Shown here in pieces: positions 22,761 through 34,640 of a stretch of DNA of 64,000 bases (within the stretch, counting starts at the first letter, position 1; each line of letters begins with the position of its first letter). A program made the position numbers and the translations under genes. The stretch spans positions 36,193,551 to 36,257,550 of the forward strand of contig OX123186.2 of assembly GCA_944739405.2 (NCBI GenBank), in the 5' to 3' direction. The notes beneath the pieces are model-generated. The model worked only from the letters and a program-made list of their open reading frames with translations. It made no database searches and had not been told where the DNA came from. This DNA comes from Euclidia mi. Lineage: Eukaryota; Arthropoda; Insecta; Lepidoptera; Erebidae.

Positions 22761-24061
22761 GCCAATTTTAAATATTCAATTTTATTATTCTTTAACTTCA
22801 CGACTCTTAAAAATATATGAACGTTTCATAAAAATCAATTATTTGGAACGTTAAAGTATGTTTGATGGAATGAAAAAATGAAGGCATCGCCTTAACAGTA
22901 CTTATACAGTTTGTTATTTCATACCTATACATGTGCAATATTTCAACAAAAATCTGGGATTCAATATTTTCTTGGATTAGTAACTTCTTTGATACTTTAT
23001 GCCAAGATTATATATAAAAATATCTTATCCCTTTTCAATGTCACTAATGTTGAAAGAAAGCTTGGTTTATGTCACGAAACGTTGAATAGGGGCTTTAGCT
23101 CCATTAGCCGATATATAATATAGTTTCTTTTTTTAAATATTCATGAGTGTAGCTACCTTGGCTTTTTATTAAAGAAAAATATTTGTTCAGTATAAGCACT
23201 TTGTTTTAGGAATTGTTATTTTATTGGAATAGAAATAAAACGTGTTCATTACAATAAATAGGGGAATTAATCAAATGTGGTAAAACAGAAACATTTTCTT
23301 TTTGCATACCACGGCAATGTTGAAGAACGAAACCAATTATTAAAAGAGCGTTAACCTCCAAACTATAACAAACTATTCTAAATAGAGCCAACTTAACTCC
23401 TGTGCAAATTGTAACTAACTAGTACTGTGTAAAATAACATTTTATTACCCGATGTTAAAACTGTTTTAGTAAAATTTATTCGCTCGGCTATCCTAGATTT
23501 GTCTTAACTCAAAGCAATTTTGTGAAAGCGATGTTCCACCCACGTAGTACTAATCAGTCTCTAGCTCTAAATGTTAAGCGCCTCGTTCATGCGAACATGA
23601 ATAGTATTACAAGTGTTAGAAATCGTGTAACACTTGTTCACGAAATGTCTTAGATACGTAGTTACACAAGACTGTCGTAGTTATTTGACGAATGTGTCTT
23701 GGAGTCCAACCAAATGGATTGAGGGAGGACTAAGGTATGGCGAATGCAGTACCGGAGCTGGTATTTCTCTGCAATTCTATCGAGAACTGCGTCGATAGAT
23801 CTTGGATGTGACGATGTGAGAATATGAGAATTTTGCTGGACTCTGATTGTTCAGTCGTGAAAGACAAATTATACATGACTAACGTAAAACTGAATCTGCT
23901 CTATGTAGCTATATAGTCTACTATATATTACAGTAATTTTGATATTGAAATCTGAAATGTAGCTAAGTAGGATAAACGGATCTGAAATCCAGATTTATCG
24001 TTTTGATAGTTGGTAGCTGTCATATCAGATTCGGTGCAGATGTCATTTTCAAAGATAAGTA
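22761..24061. other. no gene seen
   Basis: AT-rich, no supported coding feature. A 10-bp hairpin acaagtgtta/taacacttgt with a 9-base loop lies at 23609-23637. Confidence 0.5.
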
Positions 24062-24322
24062 ACGGTGGCTATAGCCCAGTGGTGTACGTAACGGACTGCC
24101 GAGAAGATGATCTCGGCTTCGATCCCCAGGTACTCCAGGCACACACCTCTGACTTTTCTAAGTTATGTGAACATTATGAATTAATTATCGCTAGCTTAAT
24201 ATTGTGCCCGGTAGATGGCAATAGGCTCGCTCCCTCTTACATTGGGACCGAAACATAACTGGCGAAGTGTGGGTGTGTAATACACCTCCTCCCCCTTCGG
24301 GGATAAAAGCGTGAAGTTATGT
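24062..24322 (+). mobile_element. chimeric SINE: family-2 head and middle, family-1 tail
   Basis: The head reads ggtggctatagcccagtggt and continues to a B-box-like cttcgatcccc. The middle, gacttttctaagttatgtg to attaattatcgct, matches the family-2 SINEs (gacttttcgaagttatgtg at 37143 and 48655, minus strand). The tail, gtgcccggtagatggcaata to cccccttcggggataaaagc and gtgaagtt, is the family-1 RTE-type tail. The reading frame at 24010-24258 is accidental. Confidence 0.75.
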
Positions 24323-24388
24323 TAGTATTCGTTTCACTGTGAGACATACCTCAAATAAACAAGATTTAGGGTACCTAAACTAACCTAA

Positions 24389-24925
24389 CGGCCTGGCCAC
24401 GGACAATTCGCTGCAGCGAAAATTCGCGCGACGCGACCGCTCGACGCGACTTGCGACTGAATCAAATGTATAGAAATGTTCTAAGCATGCCACGCGCAGC
24501 TGCGACCAGCGAATAGCACCGAGCGGTACCGCGGCGAGACCAAAACAAATGTATAGTACGGCGCATGCCACGGCGTCGAGCGGTAGTTGCGGCGACTGCT
24601 GCCGGAGCTGATTCAGTATAAAATGTTTTAGTTTATATTCGCGAACATTATATTATTCTTACTTAGGAATTTGAGCTAAGCCAGCTATTTGGAACGTAAA
24701 TAGGAATCTGGATGTTATCTATATCTATATATGTATACAGTATACCTATAAATAAAGTTAAAGTGTCTGTCTGTGATTTCAAAATACCTAAGTAAGTTTT
24801 TTGAAGTGTATATGCCTAGTTAGTTAGATCACGCTAAAGTACCTTCTTAACCTTTATCGAATTTTAACTGTGTATGGTCGGAACGTCCGTTATACCTACA
24901 AGCGTCGGGTTCAGTACGCATTCAT
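24389..24925. mobile_element. right-truncated copy of the Harbinger-like MITE
   Basis: It starts cggcctggccacggacaatt after taa (24386-24388), exactly like the element at 3342, and stays alignable through gacgcgacttgcgactgaat, aagtgtctgtctgtgatttc and tacctacaagcgtcgg. It stops near 24925 without the right inverted repeat. Confidence 0.82.
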
Positions 24926-25035
24926 ATATATAATAAGAAAACCGCATTATAATCCGTAGCGTAGTTTTTAAGATTTAAGCATACATAGGGACAGACAGAC
25001 AGAAGACAGACTTTGTGTTATACTATGTAGTGATA
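24926..25035 (+). mobile_element. retroelement 3'-end fragment (unclassified)
   Basis: aaccgcattataatccgtag, cgtagtttttaagatttaag and catacatagggacagacaga, followed by tgttatactatgtagtgat, is wording I associate with a frequent lepidopteran retroelement 3' region (recollection only). It directly abuts the truncated MITE. Confidence 0.4.
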
Positions 25036-25621
25036 TGCTTAAGAGCTATTGAGCTTTGTATGTTGAGAACAAAATAAGGAAAACAGTGGTTTATTTGAAA
25101 GTTAAATTATCCAGTTTCTACAGTCGGATTAAACAGTTTCTGTGTTTTCTCAGTGTCAGTGTATAAAACATTGTGCATGCTGGCAGTGTGAAGTGAGTAG
25201 AGCAATAGATCACTTCACCACTTTGATAGACAGTGGCTTCGGGTGCACACGGCAAAAGCTATTTGAGTCACACGATTCACAAACTCGAACGTACTTGTTA
25301 GTAGTCTGTGTGTACCTCGTTGTTTCAATGTTTATTACAGGTGAGGCGTACTGTACTTGCAGCCTTGATAGGATACTCTTACAAAATTTACTTACCAGAA
25401 ATTTCTGAATATGCTAGCCAAGATGTAAAATGACTGTCTGTCATAAATAATTTTACAAAAAAAGAACAAAATCATAGTTGACCAAATACAAGTGATGGAA
25501 GACTAAAGTAAAACACATTTTCTTTTTAAGTCTGCTCATTTATTATCAGTAATATTATTTTCAAATCTACTAATTTATTGTAATACTAACAATGTAAGCA
25601 CGATAACGCAGTATTAGTAAA

Positions 25622-25654
<33 letters not shown>

Positions 25655-26258
25655 CTACCACATACACACATCACCGTCTAGTCCCAAGCTAAGCAGAGCT
25701 TGTGTTATGGGTACTAGACAATGGCCAAATGATCTTCATAACATCCTAGAGGACAAATTTTCTATATCTATCTGTAATTACTTTGTGGGTAAAGAAGATC
25801 TGTCTACAACCTTGTAAATTTTTGCTGAAAATGTTACTGACAGGATTTTTGAGTGAGCTTAATTGATTATACGATAAGTGTTACGTAATGGATAATACGC
25901 AATCACAGCATTACTATAAATTTTGCTAGTTCAGATGTGGGATTTTTACTTAAAACTTATAAAAATTGTCGCCTACAAATACTTAGTAGATATTTTTGAA
26001 GAACAAGACTTATCAGCATCAAAAGAGGCAAATATCTTGTTCTCAGAAAATCAGATCAACACCGCCTTTCTTCTAGTACCTATAGCAATATTTTAAAACC
26101 ACCGCGATAGACGGCTAATCTCTTTATCGCATAGGCTCGAAATGTTATTATATTTTTTGTTTGAATATGGTTAGTTCTGCAATTACAGTAAAATCACTTC
26201 TATGTCAGGAGACCAGAGATTTATAGATAAGGTAGGTAAGTTTACGTAGATTTAAAAA
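25036..26258. other. mostly unique AT-rich DNA with one microsatellite
   Basis: No gene is supported. An (ATA)n microsatellite of about 35 bases lies at 25621-25655. The 88-codon frame at 25142-25408 shows no domain. Confidence 0.5.
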
Positions 26259-26260
26259 TA

Positions 26261-27014
26261 TATCGCCGTCCCCAACGAATAATATCGTAATCAAAAAAAG
26301 TAAAATTTACAGGAAAAATAAAAAATGTTTTTTTGATTATAACTTCATAACAGTTTTACATAGCATACTTGTTGACATACCAATAGATAGGTATTTTTTT
26401 GTTGTGTAAAGAGATATAACTTAAAAATATATTAGTTTTATACCAATAAAAATATAATCAAAAAACCATATTACCAAAATGTAAACACAATTTTCAAACC
26501 GTAATGCAACAATACGATTTTATTCGAGTAAATTTTTCACAGTGACCTATACAGCAATATGTAATTGCGATCGTCTTGACTTTAAAGTAGCGAGGTTGAT
26601 TGTAATGATAACTTATTATTACCATATTAATCATTGCTCAGAACAATATATTGTGGTAACAGTAAATTGGTAAAAATAATATTCTATAGCAAAAGGAATG
26701 GTAATATACTTTACCGAAATGAGTTATACTTATTGTACCCGAATAAAATCGTAATTACAGTTTGCTGGAAAAAGGATAACTTCAAGGGGTCAGTATTGAT
26801 TCATTATGATAATATTCGTCACAAAAAATAGTTTTTATTTATAGACGAATAGTACAGGTAAATTCATTACAAAATGTCTAACTCGAAAAGTAATCGTACG
26901 AATCACGTAAAAAAAATTCACAAGGTGTAATCGCAACTCTAGAACAATAATTCCCCATTAAAGCACTTCTATCGCAATAGTTGATTACGATATTATTCAC
27001 TGGGGACGGCGATA
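26261..27014. mobile_element. Tc1/mariner-like MITE with 34-bp terminal inverted repeats
   Basis: Left end tatcgccgtccccaacgaat and the reverse complement of the right end tatcgccgtccccagtgaat continue through aatatcgtaatcaa, 32 of 34 bases identical. TA dinucleotides flank both ends (26259-26260 and 27015-27016), the Tc1/mariner type of target duplication; the surrounding atatat makes the exact edge uncertain by a few bases. The 754-bp interior is AT-rich with no transposase. The 65-codon frame at 26634-26831 is not supported. Confidence 0.82.
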
Positions 27015-27016
27015 TA

Positions 27017-27914
27017 TTATCCACAGAAATCACTAACAGAAGATGCAAACTATTTGTTTATTCGATCAAAACATGAGACTGTAAGTGTAATTATAGGAAA
27101 CATGTAGGTATACTATACCTATGATTGAGGTGATTATTATGAAAAGCATGTTTAACTAAGATAAATATTATTTGTGTAAGTATTCAACAGATATAAAGGG
27201 ACACAAGGGCGGCACGTCGCAACCACCAAACTCAACACTCAAAGTGGCCCATAATATAAGGCCACTCGAAGTTCGATCTAAAGGCTTTTCAGCAAACGTT
27301 GTGAAAATTAATGTCATTTGTGTGCTTATGGCGAAAGTGTTAACAAACATCAGGTCTAGAATTCAGGTAATTTATTTAAGTGATTCGTAAAGCAAATTCT
27401 ATTTTCACGTCTATATTATACAATGATTTATAGACCGTAACTCGTAGACGATGATAAAACACACAGTTAATTTTATTTCAGCCGTAAATCATTGCAAAAT
27501 AAACTATTCATAGTTAATTCAAAAGGTAGTGAAAGCAAATAACGATTGTGAAACCAAATAAAAACGGTCGAATAGCCAGTAAAGTAATATATATATATAT
27601 ATATCAAGTCGTAGATGCAAAATTGAACACTAAAAGATTGCATATATTTGTTGGTTTGGGACATTCTGACCAGACGATTAAATGAATGTTTAGCGCGCCA
27701 TCAGCAAATTGAATTTGGTGAAAATTTTTACTGAGAACAGATATATCTTTTCAATGGTTTGGAAAAGAGAAAATTGTTCCTTTACGTTGATTGTTTTAGT
27801 TTGAAGAATGATAATTAGAGTTTTTTTAATGGTTTAAAGGTTTTATATGTCGTTGCCTAATGGGAATTGCTTGTGCTTTAAACTAGTTTGTATTAATTTA
27901 TTTTAGTCGTTTCT
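27017..27914. other. spacer between MITE and unit 2, with weak exon candidate
   Basis: Mostly AT-rich, with an (AT)n run at 27587-27604. The part 27190-27366 is richer in GC than its surroundings and open on the plus strand (GHKGGTSQPPNSTLKVAH), ending at attcag|gtaatt, a plausible splice donor. The opposite strand is also open and I recognise no protein, so this is only a weak candidate. Confidence 0.25.
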
Positions 27915-28572
27915 GTAGCTTCAGTTTTTATATGCGACCTCGTGCTCATACTATAAATCAAATTATTGTTATTTTCTATGGCAAATAAGAATCATTGGAT
28001 TGCTATAAATGCAGTAATATGTTATTGCATTTATAGCAGAAATGTTTTCTTCTTCAAATGTCCCATGGCGCACATTGCGGGGTATCATGTCTTGCTTTTA
28101 TGTTTGGATACAGAAATATAAAGTCTCTTCTTATCAGAAAATTGTTATGTTTTTCTCAGTATGACATGAAAGTATTTAAATTATTTTATCATTTTCGTAT
28201 TTATAAGAACTCGATACGTTTACAATTTGTTTTCTAAGAAATTATGTAGTGCTTCATATAAACTGAGGCCATTACTGACTAGTTGTCTGAGAGGTGTTCA
28301 ATCAATGCTCACGTTATGAAAAGTTTTACGAAAAGATATTTTATTTACCGATGTTATCGTAACCGTTATTTTTACAAGGTTTGATAGCTGTGCAGCAGAC
28401 TCGACTAAACGTATATTGCATTTTGCTAGCGATGCGACAAATAGGCGCGCGTCTTTTACATGCTAAACGTAGATTTCTTTATGAAAATAACAATGCAAAC
28501 ACCTGAGTGCGAACCGACACAACATAATATGGACCTTAGACAAGTTTGTACCAACCGTACAAACTAACTATT

Positions 28573-30022
28573 TAATAATAATAATAGTTTATTTGTTGGA
28601 ATACTGTATACAAGATGTTAACAATTATTTTAATCCATAGTATTCTGCCGTCACCGGCGTACAAATGTTTCCTTTACAATAAATTATCGTTATTGTCTTA
28701 CAAATTATTATGCTATTGCTATTACATTAGTCTTATTGTTAATCACATTCACACTGTATGAATCTCAACATTAATATAATTTGCATGTCACAAGAACTAT
28801 TGAATAATAAATAGATACAGACAATAAATGGATTAATAAAATAGTCAGTCAAAAATAATCATTAATAATATAGGAGTTAAATTGTTAATTAATAATCACA
28901 TGTCAATTAAAAAATCAAATGTCAAATAAAAAATAAATAACAATGTCAATTAGGCAAAAATTCAAACAATTACAATTTTGTCTTCCAGAAATTCTTTGAC
29001 TGTATAATAACATTTCATTAGTAGAAATTCAAAAAGTTTATTTTTAAATGGTCCACAGTTTAGCGCTTTAGTATTTTCAGGTAATTTGTTAAATATGCGG
29101 ATTGCCATACAATATGCATTGCTTGAGTGTATTTGCAATTTTTGGTTAGGAGCGTAGAGTTTATGCGCTTTGCGGCTAGGTCTAGTTACCACATCATTCC
29201 ATTTTTCAAACTCATTCATATTATTAAATACAAAAACACAAATTGCAAATATGTATAATGCAGGAAGTGGTAAAATTTTATATTTCTTGAACAGTGGGAC
29301 GCAGCTATCGAGTGGATGGGCTCCACTGATTGCTCTAAGACATTTCTTTTGTGCGCGAAATACTTTAGTGGAATCCACAGAACTACCCCACATTATCACG
29401 CAGTATCGTAGTATTGAAGATACATAGCCATGGTATGCACATAGAGCCGCATCAAGACCGGCTACTCGCGTAATCCTGTGTAATACGAAGACAAACCTAT
29501 CAATTTTAGTGCAAAGTTCCTCAATGTGTGATTTCCAATTACAGAATTTATCTATATTAACTCCTAAGAATTTTATAGAGTCTACTTCATCAATACTGTT
29601 ACTTTCATGTTGTATTTTTAGTTGTGGTCGTTTGCTATTGTATGTTTGGAACTGTATCATTTTTGTTTTGCTAGTGTTTATGTGTAGATTGTTTACTTTG
29701 AGCCATGTTATTACTCTGTTTAATGTTTCGTTAATTTCCTTCTCGTACTCAGTAGGGTTGTTATTGCTATTTTGAATGGTGATAGTGGTATCGTCTGCAT
29801 AAAGGATACATTTGTGAGGAGTTATATTTGGTAAGTCATTGATATAGATCAAGAACAGTAAGGGACCTAATATACTGCCTTGGGGCACTCCACAGTTATT
29901 CTGGCGATACGCTGATCTGAACTTTGTTCTGCCTTGTTTTGAATAACCTGATATCTCAACGCATTGCTGACGATTCGAGAGGTAACTTTCAAGCCATTTT
30001 AACGCGTTTCCTCTGATGCCAA
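28573..30022 (-). mobile_element. 5'-truncated Jockey/CR1-type LINE, unit 2 only
   Basis: Unit 1 reads caaactaactattttgtgca then agtaacgaattgaatcc without interruption (about 9448-9480). In unit 2 the 1.45-kb LINE lies between actattt and caagtaacg. On the minus strand it runs from inside the reverse transcriptase to an AT-rich 3' region ending in (tta)n at 28573. No clear target duplication is left and a few target bases seem lost. Confidence 0.85.
28962..30022 (-). CDS. C-terminal reverse transcriptase of the Jockey-type LINE (partial)
   Basis: About 353 codons without a stop, from the truncation point to a TAA at 28962-28964. The frame continues by chance into flanking DNA up to 30053. 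Motifs in order, numbered from that extended start: NALKWLESYLSNRQQCVEI (16-34), CGVPQGSILGPLLFLIYIND (54-73) and YADDTT (85-90) with the paired catalytic aspartates, then a thumb/connection region (IKFLGVNID) and HRITRVAGLDAALCAYHGYV. The endonuclease, the first palm motif and ORF1 are missing, so it is a dead copy. The open frame suggests a recent insertion. Clade within the Jockey/CR1 group is uncertain. Confidence 0.85.
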
Positions 30023-30092
30023 GTAACGATTTGAATCCTCCATAAATCCTCAATAAGCTCTTCCTCTACAACAGTCAAATATATAACAAAAA

Positions 30093-30320
30093 TATCATCA
30101 TCATCAGCCTTTAAGAGTCCACTGCTGGACTAGGCCTCTCCTTTGAAAAGAGGAATTGGCCTACTATACCACGCTGGCCAAACGGGTTGGTATAGGGTTT
30201 GTATCAAGTTTTCCTTCTCTTAGAGTGCTGTTCTCTGCATAATATGCTCCCTCTGTCGGCTCTTACGACACCCATGGGATGATATTATATTATTCTTAAC
30301 CCGTCACCACACGGACGATT
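30093..30320 (-). mobile_element. 5'-truncated LINE 3' end, minus strand, unit 2 only
   Basis: Read on the minus strand it contains catcccatgggtgtcgtaag, catattatgcagagaacagc and cagcagtggactcttaaagg and ends ctgatgatgatgat. It is the same family as 20813-21060, in inverse orientation. Unit 1 lacks it near 9510-9530. Confidence 0.85.
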
Positions 30321-30343
30321 AAATGAAATAATAATAAAAAATA

Positions 30344-30366
30344 ATATATATATATATATATATATA
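30344..30366. repeat. (AT)n microsatellite
   Basis: About 23 bases of alternating A and T next to the LINE 3' end; unit 1 has no such run. Confidence 0.85.
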
Positions 30367-31881
30367 GTAAAAGTACAAGCGGGGACTATAAAACAAAAAA
30401 GCCGGTTATAGCTACATTAGAGATATCTCTTATTGTTACCTAAGACTTTAATATCAAAATAGATAGAGTAGTTGGCAAATTCGTAGACAGAAATACATAG
30501 ACACCACTGCAAATTTAAACATTTGAATCATGCAGTTTCAGAACATAAATTAATGATATTTTTATGTTATCGCATCACAAATAACCGATATCTACAAGGT
30601 CGAGCAGGAATTGCCGTTTTTTTATTATTTTTCTATTTAGGATCTTTTGACCACTTTAAGGTCATGTCAGCTCCATCATACCCTAAACTATCTTAGTAAC
30701 ATATTTAAACTATGAAAACAAACGGGTCACGAACGTTTTATAACAGTATTAAATCAAGTATGAATCATGTTGTGTACCTGCATGTTTATGTTAGTAAATA
30801 GAAAATGTAGGTACTGCTTACATCACGTGCTATTCCGAGACAGAACAAATTTAGATAATGTCATCCATTTCAGATAGTGATGCACTTAGTGCCTGCTATG
30901 TTGGGCATGCCTAAATCCGTTTTGGCATAAACTAGAACGGGTGATTTTGTAGGATATTCAAATGCCATTTGTTTTTGGTCCGGTTTTTGGAATCAATAAT
31001 CATTTACTACTTGCACCGTTACTTTTTTATTAAAATCATTTAGAATAACTTATACCAACATATATCATCAGCATCCTACTAGTATAATCTAGACTTGAAT
31101 TGAATAAAATAATATTCTTCTTTCCCTATCATCATTTAATAAACAGTTGAATAAAAAGAAGTAGAAATTGTGTAGTTCTTTCTAGGTTACTCATATTACT
31201 TGGACGAAATGACCAGCAATGGTAAATAATGAAAACACCAAAACCTATCATTTCGAAACCTATGATTGATAAATAGAGTCCTCGCATAATTAGAAAAATA
31301 ACACATCTATCTATACTTGTTATATAATGAAGTTCTCTTTTCGTCCTGTACCTATGTCTGTTTCAACGTAATAAACTTAAAAATTACCGAACGGGTCTTT
31401 CTACGGTTTATAGCAATGCATAGTAAGATTTCGAGGTCATTTTAGTGTATAATTCACGCGGGCACAGCCACAGGCGAAGTTAAGTAACATATAAATTGTA
31501 ATTCTCAATACATTGTAAAATAGTTAAGCTTATAAAATTCTGAACTCGCAAGACTTTAGACGCTTAAAACTACAATGTACTTACCGATTAAAAGTACAAA
31601 GTACCCGTAGTTGCCGCGATTGATTTTCAAAATTCATGTTCAAGAAGTCATCTTAAATTCAGCGCATGTACCAATCTTGGTTTAAGAACGTAACAGAGGC
31701 GATCCTAAGAGAAATATACGATGTTGTTATGACCAAGCTTAATCACAAGGTGAAATGTTTGTGGAAACAACGTAGGGTGAAGCTGGTAGAAGTATTTAAA
31801 TAAATCCTTATAAATGTTAATTAGCGGTGTAATTGTTTCTATGTTTATATCAGAGATTTAAAAATACTGCTGATTTATGTG

Positions 31882-31957
31882 TTTACTACATAATAAGTAG
31901 AAAAGTAGAAAAACCGTTATTTACTACATAATAAGTAGAAAAGTAGAAAAATAATAT
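31882..31957. repeat. two 38-bp tandem repeats
   Basis: tttactacataataagtaga followed by aaagtagaaaa occurs at 31882 and 31920. The pair marks the point where similarity to unit 1 stops and the composite block begins. Confidence 0.85.
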
Positions 31958-32643
31958 GGAAAGAAGTCTTTTATCTGGGGGCACAGCAGTGCCCCCGCCA
32001 AGTCAAGAGAAAAACGGCACGGTCGTACCATCCTTTTCTCGAAGCAGTGCAGGCCATTTTCGACCCCCTATAATTCATTGTAAAGAACACTAGAAGCTTG
32101 ATTTTTAGTAACCAAGTAGGCATTGTGTAAACATGGTATATTTCAAATTTAGTTCAATTTATACCAGTAGTTTAAGAATTATAACGAGTCAAAGTTTCTT
32201 AATTTTGTCACTCACTGACCGATCATCAAAAGTCTAAGACACTTCTAGCAGACATAGAAGCTTCAAATTTAGTATACAATTAGTGTTTAGATTTTAGTGT
32301 ATGAATTAAGGAAAAACTAAAATATTTTTCAATTGCTGTTCAGTTTTCGAGGTACATCAACTGCATAAATAACTTGGTAATCCTATATAAATATAAAGGA
32401 TTACAAAATATTCAATATTTAACATTTGCAGTTAGCGCTTTAATTAAGCATATTTGTTGTTGGTGTACAAGAAGTAGAAGCTACCGGAAAGGACAAAAGT
32501 AGGACTATCTACTAAAAGAATTGAGATCCCATAAAAACAATACTTGTAAAAAAAAATACAAGTCTCGCTACCGTAAAAAGTTGTGAGATCCATGGAATAC
32601 CAAGTCGGTTAATTAAAAATCTTTAACGTTTTATATAAATAGA

Positions 32644-32687
32644 TTGACTTAGCAATCGCACTATGTTTAGTGCGATTGCTAAGTCAA
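32644..32687. repeat. perfect 20-bp hairpin with TGTT loop
   Basis: Arms ttgacttagcaatcgcacta and its exact complement, separated by tgtt. No mismatch. Confidence 0.96.
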
Positions 32688-32981
32688 TAAAAGGATAGTC
32701 AAAACCTGTACATTGAATATTTTTTTTAAAGAATACTTGCGGTGTGATCTAAAATCGATACCGAAGCCAAAAATATAGTTTTTAGAATTTTGTCTGTTTT
32801 TCTGTTTTCTGTATATCCGGGATAAACTCAAAAAGTACTGCATGGATGTACTTGTAACGAATATTATTAAAAAGTCGGGGTAACATATAGGCTACATATT
32901 ATCACGCTATCACCTACGGGGAACGAGCAGTGAACCTTTATTTCTTCAACGCATTCTGTAACAACGTGTAATCTAACGACA

Positions 32982-33021
32982 CATATTTGAATATTGTTAA
33001 TAATAACAACATTCAAATATG
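32982..33021. repeat. 18-bp hairpin, one mismatch, ATAA loop
   Basis: catatttgaatattgtta, ataa, taacaacattcaaatatg. Only one pair in 18 is mismatched. Confidence 0.94.
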
Positions 33022-33073
33022 CTTAACATAAGTTAACCACTATAAGCTAGCTTCACACTATAATACATTAATA

Positions 33074-33788
33074 GTTTAAAAACACTAGAAAAACACGCTA
33101 TTATAAATGCACGTAAAAACAAAAAATAAATTATGGATCGATCAAGGTGTATCTATTTCTGGTCTGAAGTGTACTCTATGTGTTTTTAATTATAATATTT
33201 TATTGTAAAAGCATGGGGCGCTGGAACAGGCAAGACGTTCTTGTTTAACTTGTTCAAAAATCAAGTGAACAGATGTTACGGGAAGTAGGTTACACAGATT
33301 TGCGCTCTAACTGAAGTTACAGCACGAGTAGTAAGTGGCTTTACATTAAACAGTCTGCTCAAAGTACCAGTTTGTCGAACTCAGACAAAATATGCGCCAT
33401 CAGCGAGGAAGACGACATTCACCGAAATTTTTTACGCCTCATCTTACAGGAAATTAAGTACATAAGGGTTATGCATCAACAGTGGCAAAATGTAGAGTTC
33501 TTGTTCGTGGACGAGATATCTTTGGTTGCCTTTGGTAACCCTTTGGCGGCATAAATGCTATGCTCTTGTGAGGCCTCATGCAAGTTTTCGCCAGGAAGGT
33601 AGCATTAGTATTTGTTAACAATAAAGTCTTTCTTGTTCTAGCGCCTCACGCTTTTACAATAAAATATTATAATTAAAAGCACATAGTTTACACTTCAGAC
33701 CAGAAATAGAGACAACTTGAACGATTCATAACTTTTTTTTGGTTTTGCGTGTATTTATAAAAGCGTGTTTTCCTAGTGTATTTTAAAC
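33074..33788. mobile_element. long-inverted-repeat element enclosing a helicase fragment
   Basis: Left arm 33074-33224 and right arm 33638-33788 are about 150-bp inverted repeats. The left begins gtttaaaaacactagaaaaa; the right, reverse-complemented, begins gtttaaaatacactaggaaa. Both continue through tatttctggtctgaagtgta and taattataatattttattgt to aaaagc and ggcgct. TA flanks both ends (33072-33073 and 33789-33790), suggesting a Tc1/mariner-like target duplication. By eye the arms differ at roughly one base in ten. The 413-bp centre is a decayed helicase. The inner ends of the arms touch the Walker A codons. Confidence 0.78.
33209..33555 (+). pseudogene. PIF1-family helicase fragment inside the inverted-repeat element
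   Basis: Walker A reads GAGTGKTFLFNLFKNQVN from 33216, soon stopped by TAG after CYGK. After a shift, LTEVTARVVSGFTLNSLLKV (motif Ia region) follows. After another shift comes QQWQNVEFLFVDEISLV, with the Walker B aspartate-glutamate. This is the order of PIF1-type helicases such as those of Helitrons and related elements. At least two frameshifts and one stop kill it. It differs in wording from the Helitron helicase at 39125 (PGGTGRTFV), so it comes from another source. The fragment stops right after Walker B. Confidence 0.75.
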
Positions 33789-33959
33789 TATTTATTTATT
33801 TTATCATTTTTGGTCTTTGATAACGAAATATTTTTATCATTTATACATTTATTTCAAGTTGGCGAATGAGCCCGCATCCTCTCCATCTCCATCTGTGCGT
33901 CTGTATTACAAGGTGTTTTATCTGTCAGTTTATAACAATCTATCTCTTCTATCAGGAGA

Positions 33960-34640
33960 CCACTAAGTGATTTTATCTACTCAGGGCCACATACGTCTGT
34001 TCAGCCGCAAAAGTACGAACCCTAACTACACCACCGCATGGTCTACAATATATAATTGGTTTGTTGTAACCTTGAAATCTGATCGTGACCAAAGTCCATT
34101 ACGTGACCTTTCTCACAAGTGGAAACACTACTATGATACGATATTCCATCATGGAATGCCAGTGCCTATCTTCAGGCTTCATCATCAGACCTTGAAAGCT
34201 TATCGTGGCCAAAGTTCATTAGAAGACTTATCTAAGAAATCCAAAACAGCTATGATACGATTTTCCATCATGAAGTTCCAGCTCCATAATCAGGTCAGTT
34301 TGACAGTACCATATTATATTGACATCAGAACTATATACAACTGCCAATTTTCATTACGCAACGACTCTTGAAAAATGGTTAAATTAGTTACCTTAGATTC
34401 CATTACATAGTTACATACATGTCGAGTTCCAGTTCATATCTTCCGGCTTCATCATCAGATCAGTTTTACAGTACCATATTATTGTATTGTCATCAGAACT
34501 ACATACAGCTGCCAATTTTCATTACGCTACGACCTTTGGAAGATGGTTAAATTAGTTAGCTTAGATTCCATTACATAGTTAGTTACATACACGACGACCT
34601 AATAAAAGCGTGTTAAAAATAACTCAATATAAGTAACTTA
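33960..34640 (+). repeat. tandem repeat family with about 165-bp units
   Basis: cttcatcatcagatcagttt, acagtaccatattatt and cagaactacatacagctgcc recur: the anchor cagttt falls at 34296 and 34461. The unit ends near ttagattccattacatagtt. An earlier, more diverged part carries cttgaaatctgatcgtgacc and cttgaaagcttatcgtggcc. I recall such arrays from lepidopteran non-autonomous elements but cannot name the family. The 134-codon frame at 33967-34371 lies inside the array and is not a gene. Confidence 0.7.

Larger units (their letters stand above)
31958..33071. other. repeat-like non-coding segment with three hairpins
   Basis: It starts with gggggcac-agca-gtgccccc (31977-31996), an 8-bp hairpin often seen in lepidopteran repeats (recollection). 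A 20-bp perfect hairpin is at 32644-32687 and an 18-bp hairpin with one mismatch at 32982-33021. The part 32770-32960, with ccgggataaactcaaaaagt and atcacctacggggaacgagc, has the style of Helitron internal sequence. No reading frame is supported. Confidence 0.45.

Noticed and set aside
33967..34371. 134-codon open frame as a gene
   Set aside because: It lies in a tandem repeat array and its translation repeats the array words; no domain.
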